64,000 nucleotides of DNA from Lepeophtheirus salmonis. Taxonomy: Eukaryota > Arthropoda > Copepoda > Siphonostomatoida > Caligidae. This document shows positions 35,871-47,452 of the stretch, one piece after another. The position numbers were made by a program, and so were the translations under genes. Positions within the stretch are counted from its first letter, which is position 1. The number at the start of each line of letters is the position of its first letter. The stretch spans positions 52,196,492 through 52,260,491 of the forward strand of contig NC_052136.2 in the NCBI RefSeq assembly GCF_016086655.4, read 5' to 3'. Below the pieces are notes generated by a model. That model saw only the letters and a list, made by a program, of their open reading frames with translations, was not told the origin of the DNA and made no database searches.

Positions 35871-36239
35871 TCATTTTATCGACGGAAAGTTTTGATTTGG
35901 AAATATGGATAATATTGAACAAAATGATTTTTTCATGTTATTCCTTTCAAATTATTTATATGAGGCTAGATACAGGATTGTGAAAATATCATATATTGTA
36001 TATCAGTGGTTTATCTATCGACAAAATTTGAATAATATTTCCGTAATTTGCAATATGTTAAGAGTTTGTTAGTAATTAATATATAACAAGTAAATGTTTT
36101 TGAATAAAATATCAATTTTGAATACCTAGTCGCAATATTGAGAACAATTATCCCAGCTCGCTTTTATGTTATTGCCAAGCATATAGACACTATGTTATGG
36201 AATTAATTTTTGGAACCGTCTTCCAGGTGAGTTTTTCTC

Positions 36240-36910
36240 AAAATTTTAATATTTAAAAGATATAAAGAATATTGGCAATCTATCAATAAAACGAAAAAAT
36301 GAATATAGAATTGCAAGTAAAGAGGTGGTTAGGCTTGTTGAAGACATACGACGAGGCACCATTGACTTTGTAAAGGAAATACTTGAAAATAAATCTCCTA
36401 CGGGTGATAATAGGCCCTTCTTATATGTCGCCATAATATTTCTTAGTACTACTAATAATCAAATTTTTAAATAAAGATCCTGCAAACTTTTCCGGCATTT
36501 ATATACTTGTCAGACTCACATTTTTTGATTGTCGAGTATTTTTTTTATCCAAAGGGAGGATGCTGAGTTCTTTAAAAATAAATAATTGAGAGTAACAACG
36601 GTTCTGTTAAAAAGATGTACATCAAAATTTAGAAAACTTTGTCACAGATAAGACTTATAAAACTTAATAAAAACATTGTACCTTCCTTATGGATTTTTAG
36701 AAGCCGATCATGCATCATGAAATGATAGGGATGATTTCAATCAGGCATCAAAATTAATTGGGTCTCTTAATATTACTATTGATGGTGTCGACAGGGAAGT
36801 AGTATTCATACAAGAATATAGTTGCTTATTAACGAATGACGAATCACATTACATCAACAAGTAGTGGCAGTTAATAGAAGATTGTATCCTTACTCAAAGA
36901 AGAACACTTT
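36240..36910 (+). other. Unassigned coding-like segments
   Basis: Two forward stretches read like protein. The first, about 36,260-36,472, gives NLSIKRKNEYRIASKEVVRLV, then EDIRRGTIDFVKEILEN, ending at a stop. The second, about 36,728-36,913, gives FNQASKLIGSLNITIDGVD and VVFIQEYSCLLTNDESHY with one internal stop. They may be two parts of one decayed protein. I recognise no catalytic or DNA-binding motif. A transposon relic is likely given the neighbourhood, but a host exon cannot be excluded. Confidence 0.3.
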
Positions 36911-37194
36911 AAAAAATATACCTTAGCTTTTTTTTTACTATTATGTTTATTAAAAAACCTTAAATATGAAATCATAATGTAAATACTCGTATAAATATTA
37001 TATTATTAGACAAAAAAAAGCACATTAAGAATTGCCAATTAATGCTTTTGATGTAATATTAAATCATTAAATATAAAACAATATGCTACATTGAAATGTT
37101 ACAAATTAATTATCATAGATATGCGACACTTGGTATACAAAAAACGAGATTTGAATCGTAAAAATGAGGGAAACATCAAAAATATTGCACATTA

Positions 37195-37221
37195 CAGGGT
37201 GTCCACGATAAATTGGAACTA
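37195..37221 (+). repeat. Left terminal inverted repeat of mariner element
   Basis: 27 bases identical to the inverse of 38284-38310, starting CAGGGTGTCC and preceded by TA. Known role in the family: transposase binding and cleavage. Confidence 0.92.
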
Positions 37222-37308
37222 TCTTAAAATTCAACCTGCTTGATAAAAATGGAATTTGGAGTGTATTTGTTAATATGACAAAGTTAGACATGATATTAAA
37301 CAATAAAT

Positions 37309-38159
37309 TTATTCATCATGTCCTCCCTCAGCAGCCACCATCTTCTTTATCTTTCCCCTAAAGGATTTGCATGCTCTGATGACTTCCGCGGAATCGACAG
37401 CATTCCACTCCCTCGTAATGGAGCCCTTCAGGGCCGCGATGCTCTTGTGGCTGATCTTGCACACCTCCCTTTCCAACTTCTCCTACAAGTAGTCATCACA
37501 CAGATTGAGGTCGGGTGAGTTGGAGGGCCAGGTGTTGCTATCCCAGAAAGTGATGTCGTGGGAGTTGAAGAGGTTAGTGGTCCTCATGGGGATGCGTGCA
37601 GGTGCTGAGTCTTGTTGGAATATGAACTCCCTCCCAGCGGCCGTATCCTTCAGCCAGGGGATGATAAACTCCTCCATGACTTCGCAGTACCTTATCGCGT
37701 TAACCCTTTTCTTGGGATTGAAGAAGAAAGGAGGCATCACCTCACCGGTGATGGCTGCAGATGACACCCAGGGGCATCACGGAGGCCGGGAACTTTGTGG
37801 TAAAGACCGCAGGGACCTCTTCTCTCTCCTTGGCAAGCCACATGTCATTCTGGACGTTGTAGCTTCTGTCGACAGTCCAGTTCTTCTCGTCGGAGAAGAA
37901 GATGATTCTTCCTCCATGGCTCTACAGGTCATTGAGGATCCGCTTACCGTTGGTGAGCCTGGTGGCCTTCAAGGAAGCGGGGAGTGCGGATTCGGTCACT
38001 TCTCATGTTGTGGGCCTTGCGGCAGACCTTCATCTCAACCTCCCAGGCATTGAAGATCCGGTACACCGTGGTGTTGGGGTAGTTAAGAAGCTTGTAGATA
38101 GCAGAGGTGTGTCCTGCACGAGCCAATTCGAGGATGGCATCTCTCCTTGCTTGTTCCAT
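37309..38159 (-). pseudogene. mariner transposase, DD37D type, nearly intact
   Basis: The ATG at 38159 gives MEQARRDAILELARAGHTSA, a helix-turn-helix start, continuing to RSDRIRTPRFL. A frameshift near 37,970 leads into TRLTNGKRILNDL and FFSDEKNWTVD, with the first catalytic D. MWLAKEREEVPAVFTTKFPA and SVMPLGV follow. A second frameshift near 37,760 leads to EVMPPFFFNPKKRVNA, FIIPWLKD, FIFQQDSAPA (second D) and WPSNSPDLNLCDDY (third D). The C-terminus reads RACKSFRGKIKKMVAAEGG and stops at 37309-37311. I count 37 residues between the second and third aspartates, the spacing of maT-type (DD37D) mariners. Besides the two frameshifts there are two in-frame stops (after LND-L and in DDYL-stop-EKL, where W is expected). 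All three catalytic aspartates are kept. Total length fits the family at about 283 codons. Confidence 0.88.
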
Positions 38160-38283
38160 GATTACTATTGTTTGTTATCAAAACAATTGTGGTGGACGTT
38201 ATAGTGTATTGTTCACGCAACCTTTTATATTAGTATGATTTAACCCCAAATGTCCACATTATGGATCTGGATGAAGTTTAAAG

Positions 38284-38310
38284 TAGTTCCAATTTATCGT
38301 GGACACCCTG
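38284..38310 (-). repeat. Right terminal inverted repeat of mariner element
   Basis: Exact inverse of the left repeat, ending GGACACCCTG and followed by TA. Confidence 0.92.
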
Positions 38311-38462
38311 TATACGTTGTGCAAAAAAAAGGAAGTCTATTGACAGAGTTATTGCAATAAATTAAGACTTTCTACACTTCAATAAGAATATAAAAACGGG
38401 TAACAGTTTTTTGTACGATATTTGTAAAACACTAATATAGAAGAGACAAGAACAAATAATTT

Positions 38463-38660
38463 TTACTCAATGTATCCCTTCTCCATCTTGATGCACTTTT
38501 AAATCTTGCTTCTGAACCCCTTTCAAGCTGAGTCCAAGTTGACATCAACCCTTATAATTCTCGCCATTATAAAGTTTGCATTTTTGTGAGGGTTAGAGCA
38601 AACCTTTGACTCAAGAATCAAAGACAAATATTAGTCACAGTGGTTTATAATTCTAAGAAT
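38463..38660 (-). pseudogene. mariner transposase C-terminus
   Basis: A minus-strand frame reads LESKVCSNPHKNANFIMARI, VNLDSA, stop, KGFRSKI, stop, KCIKMEKGYIE and then a final stop at 38463-38465. This is the usual end of a mariner transposase: E-x-K-V-C-x-x-P-H-x-N, then C-x-x-F-R-x-R-I-E and G-G-Y-I-E. Only about 65 codons remain. It lies 150 bp from the complete element but differs in sequence from that element's C-terminus, so it is a separate older copy. Confidence 0.75.
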
Positions 38661-39239
38661 ATCCTACACTACCAAATTTTGAACTTTTGTCCTTGCAATA
38701 CACTCTAAAGTTTATATCTGTTCTAAAGTACCTATGGATAAATGAGTAACTATTCATATCCTTAAGAATTCATAATACGAAGAGTCAACTGTTATAAATT
38801 AGAAAATTGATAACTCAGGAAAATAGACAAAGGAAAAGGTAGTATATTGTTTTTACCAAAATTTTAGTCTCGAATAAAAGTCACAACTTTATTGTGGAAC
38901 ATGTGAACCCCAGATTGTTCCCAGAATGACAGCGGCACATCCTGTTGTTTAGAAATCTGTTAGATCCTTAATACTTCATATTTTTAACTAAATTATTTCT
39001 AATGCATATGTATAAACCTCTTAACTGAATTATCTGTAGTCATTATTTAAATATCATGCTAACATTTCTGTTGATGATGCAGTTCATCCACACAGTCTTT
39101 TGTTTCACCTGAGTCACATTTGGATTTATTGTTTTTTTATAGGTTATAGAGGTTTCAGAAGCATAACGTTGACTATTAATACATCCTACGTATGTAATTG
39201 AAATAAAGAGGTTTTGTGATTTTTTCCTGCATATTCCGA

Positions 39240-39690
39240 ATTTCCTGTCGTTTCTGTATAAGTAAACAATACTAAACAGTTCTCAAATCTTTCATCATGA
39301 GTAATCAAGAAGCAAATAAGCAGAAGATCTCAAACCTTTTGGATGCAAAAAATGGAGGTGGGAGAGATTATGGACATTGTGAAGTGCTCCAGGAGTGGAA
39401 CAAGGTAAATGGAGCCACAGTAAAAAATTTCTCTGACGAGAAATCGTGGAACATGTCTACAACCATCGGAACGACTGTTGGCTTGGGGAATCACCAGAAG
39501 GGGTCAAGGGAGTGTTCCTTTCCAAACATCCAGCCCAAACATTGGTTCTGGGGGCGTGGCATCCCGCGTCAAGAAGATTACTATTTTCTTTTTTAAGGCT
39601 GGGGAGAAAATCAGCAAGGAGGCCTACTATAAGGTGCTGAGGTTCACCATACTGCCATAGCTCAAGGCCACCTACCCAGGGTTAAAATAG
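39240..39690 (+). pseudogene. mariner transposase with DNA-binding region deleted
   Basis: An ATG at 39297 gives MSNQEANKQKISNLLDAK, a typical N-terminal start. Within about 45 codons the sequence reaches NFSDEKSW, the block with the first catalytic D, so most of the DNA-binding domain appears to have been removed. After a frameshift the forward frames give WLGESPEGVKGVFLSKHPAQ, TLVLGAWHPAS, then FFFKAGEKISKEAYYKVLRF, followed by LKATYPG. This is the segment before the second catalytic site. The copy stops at about 39,690, without the second and third aspartates. No terminal repeats were found. Confidence 0.75.
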
Positions 39691-40620
39691 ACATTTCTAT
39701 ATTATTGCAAAACTTAAAAAGAAATAATACTAAATCTTATATAGCTCCACACGTGCAATAATCTAATTATAATTAAGAAATGATTGAAGTACCTATTTCT
39801 ATGATATTTAAGATAAAAATGGCAAAACTTGTAATAACATAATAATTGCATTATGAATATATATTACAAAGATGGATGGTTTAAATAAAATATTACAGAT
39901 AGATGAACAGATGATAATAATAATATTACGAAAAGAGTTTTTAGTTATGTATGGGGGAAAATGATAGTGTAAAATATAGACCAACATTTCTTTCATGGCA
40001 ATGAATTTTTTATAATCTTAAAAATAACATGGAAAAAGGAATTCTTTTGATTGCTTTTTTATTTCATGCTTATTTTGTCTTTGTAAAATAAATGGGGCTT
40101 GCTTTTTACGACTTTCGCATCATTCAATATAATGTCCATTCTCCGCGTTTGATTATGTGTTATATATGCAAAAATATATATTTTTTCTTTCTAACTGCTA
40201 CCTTTGATGAAAGATTATTCAGGTTTTACTTACTACTATCTCTATGTAGGTATGTATGGCATAAAATTAGTAAGTTCGTCACATTTTTTTTTTTCAAATC
40301 AAATCTCCAAATGGTAACTTTCTAAAATGCTGAAATTATGCTCAAAGGAATATGATGTTGTTTAAATTTTAATAAAAATATTCTTCATCATTAATTTGCA
40401 TTAATAATACCCAAAGAAACTACAGCCAGTCCAACAGTACATTAAATACATTTAAGTAATTATCCCCAAGGCAATAAACCAAGTTGCAAACGAAGATCAA
40501 GTAGTTAATACTTGTCCAAATATAATTTACTACATAATATTTTTTATCACTAGGTTTGTCGGGTATACTTGATTATGACTTAATAACTGACTTTGCAACC
40601 TCCGCGAACTTAATCTTATA
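39691..40620. other. AT-rich non-coding stretch
   Basis: No gene or repeat recognised between the mariner fragment and the piggyBac end. Confidence 0.55.
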
Positions 40621-40621
40621 A

Positions 40622-42192
40622 CACTAGAACGACGTATAGTAACGACCTCCCTTAAACGACAATGGTAGTTACAATTGTTTTTTCAGTACCAATACAAGAC
40701 TTGCATACAAATCTCTTACATTTACAACAGGTTTTGCTTGCCAAGTGCCGTGATTTTCTTGTACAATTAACTGTACACCAGCTTTTATTTTTAGTTGAAC
40801 AGTTTGATTGTGATTGAAATAATTGATTATTTTCTTCTATATCATCCTTTGATTCATCATCTTCACCAATAAGTTCGGTAATCAAATTATTCAAAAACTG
40901 GCGACGAGTCTTTTTCTTACCAGTCACTTCTCTGTACAAGATAACAGCATTTATACTAGCATAATCCAAAATATTATAAAAAACTTATAAAGGCCATTGG
41001 CGAGAGGACATTTTGGTGGAATAAAGTCTTGCCATTTGATCTAGAATATCAACTCCATACTAAGTTTCATTGTAATACTGGATTAATTCTGGTAACCTTT
41101 TTCATACATCTAAAACTGTAACACTTTTGTGAACAGAGCTAAAAATTAAAATTTTTTTTTTTTTTCCCATGATAAGAAGTCAATTTTTGCTACTATTCAC
41201 AGAGATTAAGTTTGAAAAAGTGCTTGTTTGGAAGCTTTTAGTTCAGGAGGTATTTCTTTGCGAGCACGATTCATAGTTCCTAAAATAGTCGTCCTATTTT
41301 TCTGAAGTTTATTTGCAAGAGACAATGACGTAAATAAATTATCTGTTGTAACATTCCTCCCTTTACTCAAATATGGTTCCCTTAGCTTCATTACGACATA
41401 TTCTGATAAAGATTTACTTGCTGGTCTTTGAGAATCTTTTCCCAAGTAAGGAAATCCATTTACCAAGTATTTGGACGATGCATCAACTGCTAACCAAAAA
41501 ATTTTACCATATTTATCAGGCTTTTTAGCCATATATTGGGTAAATGGATATCTAGCTTTTGTTGGGAATAGTTGCTCATCAATGGTAATATTTTCACCTG
41601 GCCTGTATGATGACTTACAATTTTCGACAACCCGATCCCATACCATTAAAACCAAGGCGAACTTGTCGTTTTGAAGTCTTTGTTATCTTGTGGAACGAAT
41701 ATCAAAGCGGATATATCTCAATAATTCCTTATACCTGTCGCGGGGGATAGTATTCCTAAAGAGATTGATCCCCAATTTTCTTGACCAAATGACTTCTGGC
41801 GGCTGCCCTTTGGCTAAGATTCCTCTCGCATACATTATTGCAATCAGTTGGAGTATTTTTCGTTTGCTGGTTGTCCATACATCATTCTTAAGTTTTGAAC
41901 AAGCCTCAACTATTGTACATTTTACAATGTGATCAATAATATAATTATCGATCAAGAGTTCAAAAGCTGATAATGTTTTATCTGTAATGATGTTACGTTT
42001 TGCAAATCATGATGGACCTGAGACTTCCTTCAAAATGTTTTCTTAGCTAAAACGGGCTGAAATTTCTCCATTTCCTATTTGTTTGTGCCAGATTGTGTTA
42101 TCCTTGCCAACATACATTGACTCTTCTAATAAGTCGGTGGATTTATGTTTCTTAGAAGACGGGAATTGAGTCACTTCATTGCATCCTGGCAT
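40622..42192 (-). mobile_element. piggyBac element, nearly full length
   Basis: The transposase pseudogene plus a recognisable 3' end. CACTAGAACGACG at 40622-40634 closely resembles the classical piggyBac terminus (CCCTAGAA...). A second AACGACC and an AAACGAC follow within 30 bases. The adjoining bases are TTATAA, a possible decayed TTAA target. No inverse copy of this end is visible beyond the transposase start up to 43 kb, so the 5' end is missing or diverged. Confidence 0.7.
40652..42192 (-). pseudogene. piggyBac transposase with catalytic triad retained
   Basis: About 513 codons from ATG 42192, close to family length. The N-terminus includes YVGKDNTIWHKQIGNGEI, then ENILKEVSGPS and LSAFELLIDNYIIDHIV. 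The DDE core follows: WDRVVENC, ITIDEQLFPTKARYPF (first D), KPDKYGKIFWLAVDASSKYL, NVTTDNLFTSLSLANKL (second D), TTILGTMNRARKEIPPEL. After a frameshift in a poly(A) run (opposite the T run near 41,149-41,164), KRLPELIQYYNET leads to YGVDILDQMARLYSTKM (third D), RQWPL, stop, VFYNILDYASINAVILY. The C-terminus is a cysteine-rich zinc-ribbon: CTVNC, then CCKCKRFVCKSCIG. About eight in-frame stops occur (for example near 42,079, 42,034 and 41,685). All three catalytic aspartates and the zinc-ribbon cysteines survive, but the gene is clearly dead. Confidence 0.9.
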
Positions 42193-44124
42193 TTCTTGAA
42201 ATGTTAAATATACCAATTAGTTGTTAATAAATACATCTAGTATTTAGCAAAACTAATAATGGTATGGTTTTCATGGTACCATAGTCCATCATTCTTTTCT
42301 TTTCATTCAGCGATATTGAACTATTAAATGCATAAGGAAAAGTCAATAAAATATTTGATAAATCGGAGCAACAGGAGTAAGAATGTTTAGTAGTCATTAG
42401 GAATAATATTTATTTAATTATTGACGAACTTATTCTTTTGAGAAAATGTTATTCGGTAAATTTGCTTTTGAGTAACTGTGCTAGAACCCAAAGTAACGTA
42501 TTACTGTGTTTAACTATATGTCCATATTATAACAAGAATGGTTAATTTTAATCATATTTTTTATATGATGGTTAATTTTTAAGAAGAAATCTCTAGTTTC
42601 AATGTTCATGAAAGACATAGAGCAACACTGAGGATTTGTAGTGGTGTTATAGAAAAAAATCGTTGTTAGGCTCAGTTGAAAAATTAGGATTGGCATTGGT
42701 ATCATTCTTACGATATATAAAGTGAGATTTGTTAATATTTTATTCATCGCACACTTGCCTGTAGCTAATATAATGAATAGTCATTAAAGCAAGGCTGCTC
42801 TCTTCACAAAGTATTTTTCAAATTTTATGAGTTATCATGTCATTTTTTGTTTTTATTTAACTTATCGAAATTGCTTGAAAATTAAAACTTCAGTGATCAA
42901 GTTTTACTGTGCAACTTTTATTTTATACAAAAGGATAAGTAACTTATATAGTATAATAAAGAATAACGTTGCAGAACTTTGTTAACCAATACATAATTAT
43001 CATTGTATAAAACCCAAATGGATTATTTAATAATTAGAACTATGAATATAAGACTTTTCCCTATAAACTTAAAGTATCCTTACTACGTAACATGGTTTAT
43101 TAGTCATCTTATTATAAGATAATGCAATATTTGTGAACTAGTTTTGTTATACTTTAGTGCAACGCCTTGTTGCTTATTCTTAATTAAATGAAAATTTCCT
43201 AAGATTTCTAATTTGCTCCCTTTTTTCTCACTTTTTTTTTATCAAAAAAGTATACCATAATAATAAATAAGTATGTTTATGAATTGCAATAGGGTTTGCA
43301 AAAATGTTTAGAAACCAATATGCAATAATTTATAATAAACAGTGTTATTCTTCACCTTACGATGTTTTAACATTGTATGTTACAAATCTTCATTTCATGT
43401 TTCCAAAAAGATTATTTTTAGTTTTCTAATATTATTGATACCCCCTCCCACCTTGCAATGTCACATTAATTTTCATTTATTTTCAAAATTACTTGTCTTT
43501 GCCTACATCGATTAGGGTATACCTATATTATATGTCTTTATATTTATTGATATTGGATATTCTTTGGCTCATTTTTTTTAATTCATAGTCTATACTATTG
43601 TTTGATATTACGTTACGACCCAGATTAGAAAGCATTTCTTAAATCTGATGGGAAATTGGTTAGAACTAGTAGTCCTCTTGCTCAACTTGGCCCATATGTA
43701 AATATTGGCGCCCTTTAATTTGTTATCGAAAACGATATCAGGCGATAATTATTTATATTAGTTAGAAATAATATAGGACATGTTTAATCAATTTATGACT
43801 AAAATATGATAATGACTTATATAAAAATTACATTTGTTCGAGCTTTCATTTATCGATAGGCTTCAACAGTAGAAACACTAATAACCAGTTAAATATAGTC
43901 TACTCCCTTTTATTTTATCTAATTATTCTTCCATAGACAACTATTATTGAATTCTAGAGGCGAATCTCTATCCTTACTATACTGGCAAGATGTTAATTTT
44001 ATAGGCGCTTAATTTCACGATGAAAAAAATGTAAAAAAGCAAATGGAAAGGATTTAAAATTAATCCTGATGAATATCAAGGATCACTTATAGATTTTATA
44101 TTAAAATTTAAAACATAGACTATA
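42193..44124. other. No recognisable gene
   Basis: AT-rich sequence. A GC-richer patch at about 43,605-43,745 could be an old repeat but shows no motif I can assign. Confidence 0.5.
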
Positions 44125-44716
44125 CCGGGTGTAGAAAAAGTACTGAGACTTACCACTAAGTAGTCATTAAAATACTCATAATTGAAGAGGATGATGTTGT
44201 ACATAGATAATTTTATTTTATAATATTTTTTACTATAGCAATAATTAATTATGACTCTATCCACCATCAACCTCAATGAAAGTCTCCAACCGCCTTTGGA
44301 ATCTATTGTACACATCGACAACATAGTTCTTTTTCATCCTCCTCCACTGCTGGTTAACAGAGGACTTCGGGGGATCAATATTCGGAAGGTGGACATGCAG
44401 GCATTCTTCTCCTTTTCCAACCAAATGGAGTAATCCAGTGGATTCAGATCTGGACTCTGAACGCAGAAGGTTCTTGGCCCAAAAGTTCAAGTTGCTACCC
44501 ATCCACTCTTATACAAAATTAGCAGTATAGGCCGGAGTCTATGATGGCTCTTCTTGCCTCCATCGCGACATATACAGAATTTTTTTTATAACATTTACAT
44601 CAATCCAAGACTGAAAACCTTACCTATGAAAATATTATTGGGACTTTAAGATTGAATCAATAAAATTTATTCACTACCTTATTTTTAGAAGGTCTGATTA
44701 CTTTTTCTACAGCCGG
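44125..44716 (-). mobile_element. Internally deleted mariner with both terminal repeats
   Basis: A 592-bp unit with matching ends. The left end, CCGGGTGTAGAAAAAGTA (from 44125), and the right end, the inverse of CCGGCTGTAGAAAAAGTA (to 44716), differ at one of 18 bases; a weaker match continues for about 12 more. TATA precedes the left end; the right flank reads TTTA, a possibly mutated TA. The inside contains only the start and the end of a mariner transposase on the minus strand. It therefore looks like a non-autonomous deletion derivative. Confidence 0.8.
44257..44560 (-). pseudogene. mariner transposase: N-terminus joined to C-terminus
   Basis: Near 44,575 the minus strand reads MSRWRQEEPS, plausibly the transposase start, and soon after MGSNLNFWAKNLL (from 44502). 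In one frame PDLNPLDYSIWLEKEKN carries the third catalytic aspartate; in the other, VNQQWRRMKKNYVVDVYN and RFQRRLETFIEVDGG end at the stop 44257-44259, a standard mariner C-terminus. The first and second aspartates and most of the DNA-binding domain are absent. A frameshift lies between the two frames. The N-terminal assignment is less sure than the C-terminal one. Confidence 0.7.
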
Positions 44717-45589
44717 TTTACTTTTATGAGATAATAGCCTTTGCCTAGAAGCAATAATTTCAAATTCAACAAAAATCTCAACTCGAGCTACACTTTGAGT
44801 AATGCAGGGCCCCAGTAGTAGTTATGTACTTGTAATTAGTCAAAATTAGAGATTGTATTTTTGTTAATTACAGATGATTCGAAAAATTCAATTAATATGA
44901 AGCAATGATTTTTATTTTTAATGGAGATAGTTGAAGAAAACGATATCTTTGGATCATTAAATGCTTATCTGTGCATTTACTGGTTAAAAGATGAACTTTG
45001 GCTATTTAAAATTTAAAAAAAAAAAAAATTTACAATTTTTATCTTACATAAATTTTCAATTGTACAATTCCTAGAACATGGGATTCTTAAAATATTAGTC
45101 TCAGATAGGCACAATTATATTTCCTACCTCGGTTAGGCAACCCTTGATATATAATTCATCAAAATAATATATCAGTAATATCTGTGTTTCTCTGAGAAAT
45201 AGAATCACATCAGCACAATCATTAAAATTATTTGTCAAAAATGATGTCCAATATAGAGGAAAAAAATCAACTTCCTTTCCAATATGCATAGATATTACTT
45301 ACTTAAGTGTAAAGCGTATACGAAGAGTAAATTCAAATATGGTTAAGACTTAAGATCGGACATTAGGGGTATTCAAAATTTGGAAATCGATAAATACCTT
45401 GCAAAATCTTTATTTTCGTATATAAAAATGAAAGAATGCAAACCAATATTTAGAGGCACAACATTTATATCGGTGTCTCAACAATGATTTATAGAATTGA
45501 TCAAATATATTTTTTCTCCATGTCATAAATATAGTATAATTCTTTTAAAACTAAAACAATCAAGGAAAGCAGACTAGGGTAAATACGTT
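44717..45589. other. No recognisable gene
   Basis: AT-rich background, no coding or repeat structure recognised. Confidence 0.5.
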
Positions 45590-45870
45590 GAAAGAGGTAA
45601 TACAACATGATAAAGAGAGCAGAGTTTGAACTCCATGTTAATGATACCCTGGCAGTATATCATTCCAATTATTTATTAGCTAATTAGCTCTCCCTACAAA
45701 ATATTTGGATTTATTTATGCTCATGAAATATTTTCGTTTGGCTATATTAACCTCATGTCTCCTATTTTAAGTTTTATATTCACGGATCCCTTTTCTACAG
45801 GACGAGCTTATCATTTCTTACTTTGTGGATATAATTTCTTTTAAAGGACGGATTGTTGCTTGTACAGATT
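45590..45870 (-). pseudogene. Possible CR1/jockey-type LINE C-terminal relic
   Basis: On the minus strand one frame reads RHEVNIAKRKYFMSINKSKY, FVGRAN and, after stops, LEWYTARVSLTWSSN. The pattern (R-G-H, basic stretch, Y-F-x-x-R, W, then a V and S/N-F motif) resembles the segment at the very end of CR1-like reverse transcriptases. The match is loose, with at least two stops. The upstream sequence to about 46,000 has similar base composition but no RT motif. Confidence 0.3.
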
Positions 45871-47452
45871 ACTCTTGACATCAAGATATGTGGCCGGACT
45901 TCTACCTTGTGGTTCATCGTCCATACGCTTAAGACTACATCAGTTACTCCTGATCTTGTCTGGAATCTTCCTTTACTTAGAATACTAAAGTAAGAATTAA
46001 TGAGTTACATAAAAAGATAAAGTATTTAAATAAAATATAGCCCGAAGTGTTGTAGAAGAGACAACTCTTTCACTAAAACTCTCGAGTATATGCCTTCAAA
46101 AGTCAACTCCACTTCCCTCCTACCTGGAGATTATTCATTTATTAATTTAAGTCATTCATTGTCTTTGATGTATAGAACGAAAAAAATCATTCATCGACAT
46201 CATCCCGATACTCATTCAATTTATAAGGCTTAGTTTGTGTCGTATGGTATGTACTCTGTACGAATAGTAATTCATATTTGACTGTACACATAAATCCTGT
46301 ATTACTTTTTAATAGAAAAAAGTGTAAAACAATTCTGAACTGTAAAAGGTAGTGTGAAGTTCATTACTCAGGAATTAAATAATAATGAAAACTACTAAGT
46401 AGAAGAAAATTCATTCTTCCGCTGACCAATTCAATAAATGGACCATGAACATTTTAAAAAAGAATGATTTTAATAGAACATAAACTTAATAAATGTAACG
46501 TTTGGACAGGGGTGATAAATTTTGTGTTGCAATATTTTTAAGAAGGACATAAGTCACAACAGATACATTCATTGATTTATCCAATTGTGATATTCTGTAT
46601 ATTAAACATTCTCTGTGTACAAAAATTGCAACACAATTTATAATATTTTCCATTTCCTACTTTTTCCGGATTGAATCAAACAAAATATCGAATAAATACG
46701 AAATTTCTAAAAAAGTTATCGAATTCCGATACGATGGAAGTATTGAACCCAATACGTATATCAGTTTTCTGATTTTGATCCGATATGTCTCTGTGCGTCA
46801 TGTGTCTAATTAAAGCTCAACGCGTCATATAAAAAAGAAAAGAAAAGGAAGGTACAGTCATATAATAGAAAATAACTAATGTGATTTTATTCCTCCAATA
46901 GTGAACATTATTTTTATAATATGGTTAGTGAACTTGGTTAAAAAAGTGTATTTAACTACGTGATTAACATTTGAATGATTATAATAATTAGGCTATTAAA
47001 ATATTATATTATTTTTATAACTATTCCATTTATTTTCAAGTCGTAAATATCAATAAAAAAGCTCAAAATACTTTTATGAATAAAATACATGGGGAAAGAA
47101 TTAATTCTTATTTGTAATTAATATTTAAATATATGAGTGTGACGTTTCAACAAGATATTATTTGATATCCTTATTGTAAAAATATTACATTTTAATTAAA
47201 AATGAATATGTTTTTGAAGTTTTCAATATTTTATGCAAATCTTGGTGATAAAACTTCGTGTGTTATATAAAATAAGGTGTAATACATTTTACTTTTGTAG
47301 ATACTGTTGTACGCCTGGGTTCTTACTGAGTGCTTCATAAAATCTGAATACTTTGAATTTTAAACTTCATCAAGATATAATTTATTAATTAACTATAGAA
47401 TTTTAATAAAATGAAGACCATAAATAGTTGTGCGTTTGAGCTTTCTTAATCA
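45871..47452. other. No recognisable gene
   Basis: AT-rich sequence with a GC-richer part to about 46,250 that may belong to the same old repeat as the preceding relic. Nothing else assigned. Confidence 0.45.

Larger units (their letters stand above)
37195..38310 (-). mobile_element. Complete mariner-family element with TIRs and TA duplication
   Basis: A 1,116-bp element bounded by perfect 27-bp terminal inverted repeats. The left repeat, 37195-37221, begins CAGGGTGTCCACGATAAATT, and the right one, 38284-38310, is its exact inverse. The similarity continues imperfectly for about 15 more bases. A TA flanks each end (37193-37194 and 38311-38312), the target duplication of Tc1/mariner elements. 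The transposase occupies almost the whole interior on the minus strand. It is the only element in the window with both ends intact. Confidence 0.92.

Noticed and set aside
37505..38053. Longest open frame in the window (182 codons, plus strand)
   Set aside because: It is the antisense shadow of the mariner transposase on the minus strand; the minus frames carry all the mariner motifs.
42481..42520. CTAGAACCC near 42,481 as the 5' end of the piggyBac element
   Set aside because: It is in the same orientation as the 3' end rather than inverted, and the match stops after a few bases.
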